From contig CM074189.1 in NCBI GenBank assembly GCA_037179385.1, positions 21,587,020-21,651,019 of the forward strand: a DNA stretch of 64,000 nt. Reading direction: 5' to 3'. Positions 24,243 through 35,999 of the stretch are shown piece by piece (within the stretch, counting starts at the first letter, position 1; every line of letters starts with the position of its first letter). The notes beneath the pieces are model-generated. The model searched no databases. It was not told the origin of the DNA and worked only from the letters and a program-made list of their open reading frames with translations. Made by a program: the position numbers and the translations under genes. Source of the stretch: Holothuria scabra. Its lineage: Eukaryota; Echinodermata; Holothuroidea; Aspidochirotida; Holothuriidae.

Positions 24243-24785
24243 TCCAACAAGTTGGCTTAGGAAGATATGGCATCTTAAAGGGGAAATTTAAGTAAAACTT
24301 CAACGTGAAACAGGAACCAAAATTCTATTCAGTGTTTCTGACAGAGGGTGAGGGGGAAAGGAGTGGTATGTCCCCACTTTTCCAAAAGAAAAAAGGTAAA
24401 TTCATGAGGTAGAAAAGTGCTTTGAGGTTTAAAAACTGTACTTTATCTATAATGGTCCTCTGTAATCCTTTACTTTCTCTCATCAGCGAACAGGAAGATT
24501 GTTTGCTACAGCTAGCAGAAAAATTGGTTTTCACATCTTTGTTTACCTTTGGGTGAGTTCCAACTACATTTGGTGATTGATACTTATCCATGGTCCCGTC
24601 CAAATGCCTGATTTGTCAGGTATGTGATTAATAGAGCTCTAAAGCAACTGCCTTCCTTCGTAAGGCCCCCGGTTTTTCATTCGCATAAAACTAGAAAATT
24701 GTCTATATCCTGGTTATTAAATTTTCTTTTAAAATGAGGACACTTAATTTTGCAGCAATGTTTGAACTAACACTTGAACACTCAT

Positions 24786-25165
24786 ACCATACAATTGAAG
24801 CATTATGACTGAGGTTGTGTCTTGAAGAGGATGAATTTTGAACAGTTGTGGGAGGGGCTAAAGTAAGTAGGTTAGGAGAATTATAACTGTCTGGGGTAAG
24901 AGGATTAGGCCTTCAAAACAGTCATCCATGACTTTGAACTACAATTTTTCCAGTAGTCCACAGAAATTCTCAATTGGCACAGCTCTCTGATTGATATCAA
25001 TCAGAGCTGCACTGATACCAAAGCAGAGTACTTTAGCTCATATTACTCAGCATAAACTAAGAGCAGTCTACTTATTAGGGTCTTATATTACAAACCTGCA
25101 TGATTGCTGTGATGTCACTTAAACTATGATCATGTCTGGATGGAGATGGCAATTTGGAAAAAGTT
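24786..25165. mobile_element. Two partial MITE family 1 copies head to tail
   Basis: The first (to about 24914) has GACTGAGGTTGTGTCTTGAA and TGTGGGAGGGGCTAAAGTAA. The second (from about 24935) has GAACTACAATTTTTCCAGTA and CTCAATTGGCACAGCTCTCT. Each is half of the full element. Confidence 0.6.
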
Positions 25166-25191
25166 TGTGCATTAGATTAGGTTAGGCAGAG

Positions 25192-25345
25192 TTTTACAGC
25201 CCACTTTCCAACCAATTGGTGCAAGTCGAGCTGGTCATGGCCTTTTTTTTCAATTGTGAATTACTGGCTGGATTTTCTTACTACACTGCTTATGCTGAGC
25301 ACCAAGAACAATGGCAGCAGGTTCTGTTTTTAAAGTCTTCGTTCC
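25192..25345 (-). mobile_element. tRNA-headed SINE family 2, head-less copy
   Basis: The tail (AACCAATTGGTGCAAGTCGA) and body (TGCTTATGCTGAGCACCAAG, GTTTTTAAAGTCTTCG) are present. The tRNA-like head is missing. Confidence 0.6.
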
Positions 25346-26530
25346 CAAAGTTTGTGGGAGGGGCTGTAAAAGTACTATACTATACATTATATACCATTAT
25401 AGGTTGGGTGAATAGTAACATCTCGGGTGATGAATTACTCACTTTCAGTACTCAAGCTGTTACTGTTATTACTGCTTTGCGTGTAAAAATGTGCAAAGAA
25501 TTAAAGGGTGTTAACAATGCAAGCCCCCATGCATCATCATGACCCCCATGCCTCATATGGCTAATTCACAATTAACCCACAGTTTGGTAGCTCCATGATG
25601 TAAGTAAGAAATGCATACTTGAATGCCTGTTTGGTTCACTGACTGCCATGGAGGTGGGGTCTATACTGTATACCTCACAATTTACCAGCTGTTGGAGATA
25701 AATGAGAAGCACAGACTTTTTCATGAGAAGAAACAGCAGAAAAACTTGTTGCTATAAACGGGGAGTCTGAGTGGCAATGCCCTCTTTTAATCACAGACAA
25801 CTGAGACCTACTTTGCCTACAAGCACTATCTCCTGAATGATCATGAGTACAGATATTCTTGCATGTTATTCTGAGTCTTGAATTCTCATGACAGGTACAC
25901 TGTACTATGCATTATGCATAGGCCAACAGGCCAACAGGAACACCTTAATTTCGTTTATTTTCTGTGGGTACTACGTCATTTATTTCTACGATGCATTTAG
26001 CTAAGTTATAACCTAGCTGCTACTGTACATTTAAGAATTTTTTTAGAGGCGATCTGTCTCACTCTCCATGCACTACCCTAAATTAAAACACAGTCAACAT
26101 TTCCTAGTTACGATGGCTAATAATTAATCCTTGCCTTTAATTGACCCCAATCACTTAATATTAGAGTAATTAGACTTTTCCTGATAACACCAATGTTCAG
26201 CGACTTTAATAGTCACTGTCAGCTTACTTCATCAGTTGCTTGGACTCTGTCAGTCTAATGCCTTGCTTCTATATTAGTTTGCCATTGTCAGACAATGTGT
26301 GGACTGCTAACTTTATCCTCATCCCCTCGTAGCTAGACTCCAGACAAATGTTTTCTCTAGGACAGTGCCAATAAGGGGGTGGTTATAGCAAGCAACCAAC
26401 AAAGAGCATTAATTCACAATCAACTATTAAACCAGATACTGATTTCTATATGTCATCTAAAAATACGTACACTAGGCCTATATTTTATCTGGCTTAATTT
26501 GAAAAATAGATACATTAGGCCTGTATGAGG

Positions 26531-27008
26531 CTTAAAGGCCCAACTCTCTCACCCCAAACAGTACCAATTCTCCTAACCTTCTTACTTAAAGGCCCAACTC
26601 TCTCACCCCAAACAGTACCAATTCTCCTAACCTTCTTACTTAAAGGCCCAACTCTCTCACCCCAAACAGTACAAATTCTCCTAACCTTCTTATTTAAAGG
26701 CCCAACTCTCTCACCCCAAACAGTACAAATTCTCCTAACCTTCTTACTTAAGTCCTTCACCTAATTCCCACAATTTTTTGGAATCCATCCTCATCCAGAC
26801 ACAATCTCAGTTTATTGCTTCAGGGTAAGTATAGAAAAGCTCAATGTGTATCAAACCACTCTCAGTACAGTTCATATGTTGTGCAATATTGTAACCTTCT
26901 GTGCTCTGCATTGTTTGAATTAGCTGTCAATCAAATAGCTGATGCAATTCAGAATTTCTGTTATCCCCTATAAGAATTGTAGTTTGGGGTGCGAGGAATG
27001 GCCCTTAA
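26531..27008. mobile_element. MITE family 1 copy with its left 54 bp present four times
   Basis: TTAAAGGCCCAACTCTCTC recurs at 26532, 26586, 26640 and about 26694, an exact 54-bp period. The remaining element then runs to GAGGAATGGCCCTTAA at 27008. Because 54 is divisible by three, both strands show open frames of 18-residue repeats, which are artefacts. Confidence 0.85.
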
Positions 27009-27119
27009 AATTCTTTAAGGAAAATATTGTACAGTAACATGCTTCAAAGAACCATGATCTCTGAGGGTAGGTCCCATGTATAGTTTGGGTCAAAGTTAAA
27101 ACGTTCTGTATATGTCAGT

Positions 27120-27345
27120 ACCTAAAAGGCAAAAAATTTACCAGTCACCTCAAGTTTATTTTAAAACATTTAGTGCTACATGTATGTAAACCTCACGATT
27201 TTCTTAGTTCGTTTTCAATACCTTTCATGATATTTAGGGACTAAAATATTGCATGCAATGCAACTAGGCTTATTAACATATTTTATAATTAAAGAAGAGA
27301 AATTGCATGTCCCATCATTCTTAAAAGCCATTCACTAAAACAGGA
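27120..27345. mobile_element. MITE family 2 copy
   Basis: AAGGCAAAAAATTTACCAGT, the CAAGTTTATTTTAAAACA stretch and AAAGCCATTCACTAAAACA follow the family order. The ends are eroded. Confidence 0.5.
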
Positions 27346-27715
27346 TGGTCTACTAAACTAATTCAATTAGGGGTAGCTGGATTTATAATCTATGAAATGC
27401 ACGTGTACACATAACAAATTATCAATAACTAATGCTTCTTCTTGGTGCACCACCCACTTACCACTCCTTAAAACATAGGTATTCGCACCCCTTATAATAG
27501 GCTTTATGCATGGTCCAACTTAATGACAAATTACACCAAAGAAGCTAACAGGAAAGTCATCATATTGGAAATGCCCCCAGATCTCTGGTTTGGGAATTTT
27601 TGCCAAGGAAAGCAAGGTAGAAAAAATTTTTGTAGCAAGTAAAGAATTTACAGAAGTGCCCTTTTGGCCTTCCTTATGACCATGTTATCACATATGCCCC
27701 AAAAATACCACTGGT

Positions 27716-28085
27716 AAGCATGATGAAACGATCCTTCTTACTTTTTGTTACACCTTCCTTCTCTGCCTGATTACCTCTTATCACCTCCGGGAGGAAATGA
27801 AGCTCACTACGCCCACACTTGATATAGTCACATTTCACGTCTGATTAATCGATTGACAGTAACAGAAATATTAAAATACACAAAAAGTTACATAACATTT
27901 GAGATAAGCTAAGAGATCAATCAAGCATGTGTTAATAGTTTTCCACACAGTGTGAATACAATGAAAGCTTAGCTCATTTTAGGGCACAGATCATGTGAGA
28001 AACTCAGATATCAGTTACACCCCACACCACCTTTGATGAACTGGGGTGTCTAGGTTGCTTTCTCAAGAAGAGACGTCACGGCATG
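27716..28085 (+). repeat. Dispersed repeat family 3, copy 1
   Basis: About 370 bp, from CATGATGAAACGATCCTT to AAGAGACGTCACGGCATG. It contains CTTCTTACTTTTTGTTACAC and ATTGACAGTAACAGAAAT. Copies lie at 33057-33405 (same strand) and 38755-39135 (opposite strand). Clear terminal repeats or target duplications were not found. Confidence 0.75.
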
Positions 28086-28299
28086 GTAGGGTTACATTAA
28101 AGGAGGAAAGGTGGGTCAATGTAATAAAAATAATAGAACTTAGGTTTTATAGCGCAAAAATGCAAACATCTCTATGTGCTTAATGAACAATCACAATCTT
28201 ATCATCCCTAAAGGTTCTCAAGCCCCTGAGGGCTGTTTTATAGTGCAGTCATTGCCAGTTAAAATATGCACTCATTATTATTATTCCTCTCCTAATCTC

Positions 28300-28432
28300 A
28301 TCTGGTGAGCACCAAGCGAGAAGGCAACATGTCCCATTTTCAAAGTCTTTGGTATGACTTGAACAGGATTTGAACCCGGACTCCCAGAGGAGGGGTGGAT
28401 AAATGCTCTAATCACTTGGCCAACCAGTTGAA
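28300..28432 (-). mobile_element. tRNA-headed SINE family 2, head portion
   Basis: On the minus strand: TTGGCCAAGTGATTAGAGCA (A box), a B-box-like GGTTCAAATCC, then GTCATACCAAAGACTTTGAA. The tail is missing. Confidence 0.65.
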
Positions 28433-29544
28433 TGTAGAGATGTTAATTCTTCTTCTTGCACAGCCAGTTTGACTTTTTTCTGATACAAGGGTTGAACACT
28501 TCTCATCTTCAACTCCAATGAGACCCTGGACACTGTGATGGTAATTCTTAATGCAACCTAAACTGCTGCAAATCAAGTTCTACAATAGGATATGCCAAAT
28601 TCCCTTGTCCATACAGGTTATCATAATTCCACTGCACTTGACATTAATCACTAACTGTATACAAGTCATATTATTGTAAAACCTGGCTGAATGGTTCAAA
28701 CTTTGTGCCACCCAGATGATACTGTCAACAAACACAAGATGACAAAGTGATATATTATGGTTTGCACAGTCTATAACAGACCTCATTTCAAGGAGCATGT
28801 TTCTACTGGGGTTAAAACTCTGATCCCATGCACCTGCTTATAACTAGGCCTATATATGTAAAATCCATTCAAGTTTCCTGCAATTATTTTGTTACAGATT
28901 GATTGACAGGTACTCCATGCAGTCATCCCTGTTTGCTGGGGGTTACATGATATGCCACAGTATTTCTGTCATAACAGCTAGCAATTTGTAAAAACTCAAA
29001 TTTTCAGATAATTCTTCAACAAATGTCCCAACTTCTACATTCTCAATGGAAGCCCTTTTGATAATTTTGTATGCATGACATCCATTTCACCAACTTTTTT
29101 TATTCTCTACACAAGTCTGCCAGCAGTGTCACGCTGACTTTTTCCACACCTTTATAATTCTGAGGGATGCTGGAAAATTGCCTCTTTAACCTTAAAAGAC
29201 TGCATGGGGTTAGTTCGATGAGATTTAAGGGTACACTAACTCAAATGCGTCAGTTAGTGTCAACTACATCAAAGGATTAAGGTTTTTAATCAAATTTTCA
29301 AACATAGCCCAAGTTATCAAATACAGTAAAAATATAGTAAAAACACAGTGCAAGTCCTCCCTTTTAGTAACCCTACAAGATTCTAAAGAAAAAATTTGGA
29401 TTTTTTATTGCATATGAAATGTCAAAATTTTGAATACCGTAGTGGAAATTTTTTATGCTGAAATTTGGAGCAAAATTGTGCAGATCATCAAAGCAACTGT
29501 GAATGGGTGTGTTTGGTGGGTGCATCCTATCCTTTCCCTCCATT

Positions 29545-29891
29545 CAGTGGCAGCACTATGGGGCGCAGGAGGGGGATCTCCCCCCCCCCCCACCCCAGAT
29601 TTTGTACTTGCCTCCTACTTGCCCCCCAAGCTAGGTCAGTCAGAAGTTGGGTTAACCAAAAAAACTACATAATGTACCCTTGCAGAGACTTATAAATTCA
29701 CCTATAGATATGCTAAAACCTCAGAGCTTCTGAAAACTCTTCCCGCTTGACCCCCACTATCAGGAATGGGCACTTTGGGTTCGGTTTCCGGCTACGCCCA
29801 AACACTTTTTCCCCCAACATTATCCTTTGCCCTCAGTTTGTCCCCCAATTTTGACATTCTGGGGCCGCCATGCAATGCCTCTGTGCTGCTA
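29545..29891. mobile_element. Probable hAT-like MITE, 347 bp
   Basis: Ends CAGTGGCAGCAC and GTGCTGCTA, flanked by CCTCCATT and CCTCCATG (7 of 8 match). The inside has C-runs and two long but repeat-derived plus-strand frames. Confidence 0.55.
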
Positions 29892-30694
29892 CCTCCATGT
29901 ATGCCTACAGGAAGGTTTGGGGATGAGGGATGGGAGGACAACTATATCTTTTTCAGAGAGCTGCCATTCCATCCATAGCTGAAGATGATGTAACACCACT
30001 CCCTGGAGTCACAATAATGCTAGCTGGGTGCTAATTTTAATATGTTGACTCATTTATGAATTGTAGGCTAAAAAATTGCACTTTTGTATTCTGGAAGTTT
30101 ATAAACCCAAAATAAAAAGGGAAAGTGGCATCTGAAATAAATCAGATTATTTTACATAACCACACATTTCCCCTCAGGGTGACAGCTACCATTCTATATG
30201 ACACCCACAATTCTTTGAAATGCCAGCATGATAAGCCCTAAGAGTAATTGGCCTTCTGGTACAGTATAATGAAAAATACATATACAAGTCTGTAGTCAAT
30301 ATTCAAGTTTGCAGCTTGGAGTAGTGTGCTTTCTACAATTATGAAGTCATATAGGCTTTGACTATTTTAAAAGACAGGAGTTTACTATAATTTGTAAAAT
30401 TAGAAAACATAATTTCATGTTTTGATGAGGAACTGCTTCTGTGGAAGTTTATGCAAGATGATTACAAAAGGTATGGCTTTTAGAAATCTGAGAATTAATG
30501 TCTCTAGCCTTGGCCAGCCTGGGGTACAATTAACAGCTCAAATGAGAACTTGCCACACCTATACAACACAATAAAATACCACAGAAGAATGTTAGTTTAC
30601 AGTAGACGGGCCTCAATTTCACAAAAAATTATATTATGGTTATGGTATACTGTTTTAAAGACATTCTATACCTGTGTTATCTAATATCTTCCCT

Positions 30695-30985
30695 AAACTG
30701 AAAGATAGCCAGACCAGAACTTTATTCAAGACCCCAGTACAGTTCCACATCTCCGTAAGCTCCTTCCCACATTTACATCCTGAGCTCATCCTTATCCAAA
30801 TTTAAGTCCTATTTTATTGCTTCAGGAATGAGTATACAGGGCCCTTCTACATACATGAAGCGTAACACGAGCTGCACTGCATTTTTTTAATTTGATGTCA
30901 ATCAAAGGGCTATGAGAATTGAGGATTTCTGTAGACTACTTGTGAAATTGTAGTTTGCTGTAAGGAATGAACACGTTTTAACCAG
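30695..30985. mobile_element. MITE family 1 copy, strongly diverged
   Basis: Landmarks ATTTTATTGCTTCAGGAATG, TTGATGTCAATCAAAGGGCT and TGAAATTGTAGTTTGCTGTA are in family order. The ends are decayed. Confidence 0.5.
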
Positions 30986-32289
30986 GATTGAGGCCACATC
31001 ACTTGTATACAAATCTCAAGATCTTCACAGCTAGGTATTCACTTTACAAGTTAACCAGGCAGCAGGCCAGAAAAAGCAATGTCTATGATCATGTAACTAC
31101 TTTCCTATCCTAACCTTACCATCATATCTGTGACAAAATTAGCTGTCACCAAAATATGCATGGAAACTCTGCAATGAGTTAATTCATCTGTTATTGAAAC
31201 TGACAGAAATATGCCCGTCATTTACCTGGGGAATAGTGAATCTGGAACTAAAATGATTTATCCAATGAGGAAAAGTCCTGATGGGAGTCATTACTGCCTA
31301 CCATAGACATAGAGGTCAAGGAGAGGTCACACTTCATCCTGTTTTGGAGAAAAGGACAACACAGGAATGGGTTCAGTAAAAGAAGGCAACTAAAGGCCTA
31401 CTCCTAAAATATGAATCTCAGTAGACCAATGATTCAAGTCTGGACTTTTTGGCATTGCCTTTACTAGTATGGCATATCACAGACTTGATGTATATAGTCT
31501 GCACAGTTGTAAATGTTTTGAGTCAAATCGTCAACACAACTGTATAGGCCTATCCCTTTTCTGTGCATGCATGGTTCTGGGTGAGGGATTACAACAAGCA
31601 GACAGGCCAAATAATTTCCAAGAGCCTGGCAAACATATTTTTACAAAAGATGTTAAGACTTGCATTGTACAAATTGATATAAAAGGATATAACCACTATT
31701 TTGCCCCTGAATGCAAACACTCCTACAATTTCTACAAACATATAGCCTAAATTTCACCCTTTAGCGCCTATGAAATGATTTGCCTTAATTGCCCAAAATA
31801 TTACTCCAATACCATAAGATGAATGTGCCCTGTAAGCAACTGAATGGTTTTCATTGTACACCAAAGGAATTATGGGCAAGATGGCAATGCACATGTTTCC
31901 ATGGCAACAGATACTTTTTGAGGGAAGGAAATACTTGACATTCTCTTCATGGATGACAGGTTCCTGTTTGGACTATGTATTAGGGTAAGTGCTCTAACAG
32001 ATATGATCAGATTGTCATTCCTATCTCTGCACTCAAATGATCCACAAAATGAGGTCAATATGTGCTCAGGTTTAGAGAGAGGTGACGAAAAACAAACCTT
32101 CTAGATACTTTGTAACTAATGCCACTGAATAACACTGTATTCATAGAAGCACTACCTCAGAGCTTTTCGAAACTTTAATCATAATTAGTGTTCATCGAAC
32201 GAAATGTTACTAAACTATGTCAATGCTGACTGGCATGATTCGGCAGTATGGAAGAATATCAATATTTCGGACACACACAGTTTTAAAAG
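30986..32289. other. Part of intron 2, nothing recognised
   Basis: AT-rich sequence. Short plus-strand frames near 31469-31750 have no motif or coding composition. Confidence 0.45.
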
Positions 32290-32590
32290 TAGGCTAGGGT
32301 TGATTTTTTGGTTACTTAAAACAGGAATTTAAGTTATTGATTATTTGATAAAAAAGATTAAAAGATAATCAAGATTTATTGAAACATTTTGATAATCTTG
32401 GATTCACAACCAATATCTGGATAATTGAAACTATATTTGAACATCTTGGATTCTCAGAGTTCTGATATGATCTTGGATTTTGCCCATTAACCAGGTTGAT
32501 CAAGACCTAAATCCAAGATAATAGGTTGTGAATCCAAGATTGTTACTTCAGAATCCAAGATGATAATGGATGATTTTCACACAAATGTAA
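32290..32590. repeat. Inverted-repeat sequence rich in ATCTTGGATT
   Basis: Arms AATCTTGGATTCACAACC (32394-32411) and GGTTGTGAATCCAAGATT (32524-32541) are perfect 18-bp inverted repeats. ATCTTGGATT or its complement occurs repeatedly in about 200 bp. Confidence 0.75.
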
Positions 32591-33056
32591 TAAACCAAGT
32601 TTGACAACCTGAATGAATATTTGATTGAGAACAAGCTGATTACCAAAATGATTTTACCTGCAATTAGGTGACAATTCAGGTTTTTTTTGGCAATAAACCT
32701 GCTTTACATAGGCAACAATCTAGGAACATCTTGAAATAAATTTGGTTTTATGGGTGATAATGGACAGTTATATGTTTCTATGTAATTAAGGCCTACATCT
32801 GGCTGGTCATACAGTATGAGAGTGTTTTATTCTATGGTTCAGTTCTGCTCAAAACACCACAGCACAGTATTGACCACTTCATGTCAGTATGGATTTGTGT
32901 CCTTCATTACTGTTCTGCATAACATGGCAACAGGCAAGCCGAGGACACTATTGCAGCAGAGGACACTATTGCAAGTAATACCGTCCCACTTCCATTTCAT
33001 TCTGGCCCTTTTGGTCGCAATGGCCTACATCTTCATGAAACTACATGCCTACTAAA

Positions 33057-33405
33057 CATGATGAAACTTTCCTTCTTACTTTTTGTTACACCCTCCTCCT
33101 CTGCCTGATTACATCTATGGCCTCAGGGAGGAAATGAAGCTTACCATATGCACACTTGATATCCTCATGTGATTAATTGATTGACAGTGACAGGTACATA
33201 TCAAAATACACAAAAAGTTATGGAACATTTGGGGTAAGCTAACAGGCCAGTCAAGCATGTGTAAATGCTTTTCACGCAGTGTGAATACAATGAAGGTGAC
33301 ACTCATTTGGGGGCACAGATCATGTCACAAACTCAGAAACCAGTTACATCCCACACTGCCTTCGATCTATTGGGGTGTCTATGCTTTCTCAAGAAGCAAC
33401 ATCAC
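33057..33405 (+). repeat. Dispersed repeat family 3, copy 2
   Basis: Same order as 27716-28085, from CATGATGAAACTTTCCTT to AAGCAACATCACAGCATG. Confidence 0.75.
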
Positions 33406-34539
33406 AGCATGAAGGGGATTGTGTCATTTTATCTTTATTACAAACGTTAGGGTGAATCTCTAACAGATACACTCTCCTCATTTTTAAGCATGTAGACTCA
33501 CTTTTACCTAGCACCATGCTTGGTAGAATAAGGGGCCCACATATAAGCCATGCATGCACAGCCAAGCAGTAAATCTGAAGGAATATGAAGCTTAGCACCT
33601 GGGAAATTCAGGGTTCAAGCCCCCGTTTTGAATCAAAGTTGGGTAAGTTTTTCAACAAACAGCAACCTATGGTTTCACATCTGTGTCACAGGAGGTTTTG
33701 CATACCGGCGTGTCACATTACGTAACTACTCTGACTATGAAATGGAAGCTGAATAGTTACTGTGTGTTAACAATGGAGATTAAAACCTGAACGAAGCTAG
33801 GCAGTGGTAGCTAGTTGTTGGCGGGCAAGTATGAAGGCACTTTGCTCCAAGTCACCGAGAAAGAATTATGTACGGCTAGAACTGGGAAGGAAGTCTCGAA
33901 ATTAAAAAGTTGTTGCGGGAGGATAAGTCTGGGAACAAGAAATTCGGGATTACTAAACATCCTCAGGAGGTAGCACTTAGTAATTTTAATGCATGTGAGG
34001 CTGTGGTGAGCCACCGTTAATTTGAAGAGTTTCCACGAGTTGCCGATGAGAGAGAGACGGGCGTGGTTGGCCCAGGAATATGAATGCCTGCGGAGTGAGT
34101 CACCTCATATTTTGTCAAAATGTAAGTTGTTTAATTATTAAAGAAATCATTCTGAGAGGTTAAGTGTAATTTAGTGCAGTGAAGGAAGAAAATTGTAAGT
34201 ATACATATGCAAGTTATCTTTAAAAGTGCAAGTATGGCCCACCGAGAACAGGGTAGTCTTTTATGTGTCAGCGGTACAGTTTCAGGTTGAGTGTAAATAT
34301 TAAGAAGAGCATAAATAAAAGAAAGAAAAGTGAGGCCAGTGTATATGGGTAAAGTAATGTCAGGTACTGAAATGGTTAATATATTCATATTGTCAAGACG
34401 GAACACAGTTAATCGTTAACGATAGCTAAACGTCTTGTGGCAAGTTTAAAATTCCATGCAGCATGTGTTGTATAAGGTAGAGGGCGTGCATAAGTTTAAT
34501 GCTTTAAAAGATTGAAGTAAGAGATTCTAATATTTGATT

Positions 34540-34806
34540 CATGGGGGTCCGCAGGTATGGGCAAGGGGGGGCACTTGTCCCCCCCCCCGGAAAATCAAAA
34601 ATTTGAAAAAACGTATAAAAATCAAAAGCAAAAACCTGAACAAAACGTGTTTTCCAAGTTTCTATGCGAAAAATAGGCCTTAGAACTGCCATTTCCGGCC
34701 ACCTGGGAGGGATTTTGGGCTGAAATTTTCGCATGCTTTGTGTAAATTCATGGTGAATTGGAGGTTTTGCCCCCCCCCCCCGACTTTTTTTATGTGGACG
34801 CCCATG
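34540..34806. mobile_element. hAT-like MITE, 267 bp, G-run/C-run type
   Basis: Ends CATGGGGGTCCGCAGG and GTGGACGCCCATG, with the exact 8-bp duplication ATTTGATT at 34532-34539 and 34807-34814. Inside each end is a G or C run. Same family as 48674-49453. Confidence 0.88.
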
Positions 34807-35004
34807 ATTTGATTAATGATTCTTGAGAGCAACTGAGAATTACAATGAAATTGTATAGACCTTGGAAAAGAAAGTAGGGGTGTGTCACGCAAAGGAAGGT
34901 ATGGCGTGAATTTTATTGAAAGAAATGGAGTATGAGGTATCGAAAAGTAAAGTTTAATTCTAAATTACTAGACTTTGGTTTGGTTTACCGTTTACTCCAC
35001 AGCG

Positions 35005-35125
35005 AGCCATTCAGGGAGTAAACACTGCAGGGCAGAGCCATTCAACCATAGCCATTCGGTGTATAGACACACATGACTAGTTATACAGGGAGTAGCCATT
35101 CGTGACGTAACCATCCAGGGTGTGG
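35005..35125. repeat. Short degenerate repeat with AGCCATTC
   Basis: AGCCATTC occurs at 35005, 35036, 35050 and 35094, with AACCATCC near 35119. CAGGGAGTA occurs twice beside it. Spacing is irregular (14-44 bp). Confidence 0.6.
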
Positions 35126-35999
35126 TCATTAAGACGTAGACTGGGTCATGGCATACACTGACTGGAACCGTAACAAGTTCGAGTACCGATACCTCAGAAG
35201 GGCTCAAACTCTTTAAACTGAACTGAAAGAACTTATATCAGAGAACGTGGTTATGAAAGGAAGGTAGTATATGATGACTGAAGTGAGAGGGGAGAAGAAA
35301 GGATTTGGTGTTGGATGTGACTTTTAATTAAAAAGGGAAAATTTTGAGGGAAACATATTTTGGATGGGTATCCAAAGGTCAGAAAAGTGGATTGGTACAG
35401 TAATGTGGGACTTTAATGATAGATTTGAAAACAGAATTTTCATTCATTTGTTTCCGCCGGCATAAGAAAGTATATTATCACTTAATTTTTTTTTAATTTA
35501 ATTCACTCAATTTATTTATTTTTTTTTTTTTGGCTTGTCTGTAAATAGTAAAAGAAAAGAAGAACAGTAGAAGGGAAAGAAGATGAGCTAAAAAAAGTGG
35601 AAGGATAATATAAAGTTAAAAGTTGTAAAAATGTTTTGGTTTTTGGTGATTTATTTGCACTCATGCTACAGAAAAGTTTGGAAAAGATCCCAGTGTGGTT
35701 CTCAGCCGGGTATCTCACATGACAATCTGAAATGGCCTTTTTTTACAAAAAGAAGACAAATATTATACAATGGTAGAGTTGTATAGCCACATTTATGTGA
35801 AGCTTGTTCTCCAAAGTCATAGGATTTTTAGCCTCCTCAAAATCCACTTTCACCTAAGCATCATAAATCTCATACTGTGATGAAATAAATCCCATATTTT
35901 CCAAAAGCACTTCATCTCAATAAAAAAACTGCATTACTTTGCTTTGAAAATTAATATTTCCTGAACACTATCAATGCATTTTTTTAACTTTTAAAAGAG

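Noticed and set aside
26515..26764. Repeat protein with 18-residue units on either strand
   Set aside because: The frames come from a 54-bp tandem copy of a transposon end; a period divisible by three keeps all frames open.
33600..35000. Possible LTR retrotransposon remnant (purine-rich plus strand)
   Set aside because: No repeated long termini, primer-binding site or gag/pol motif could be identified.
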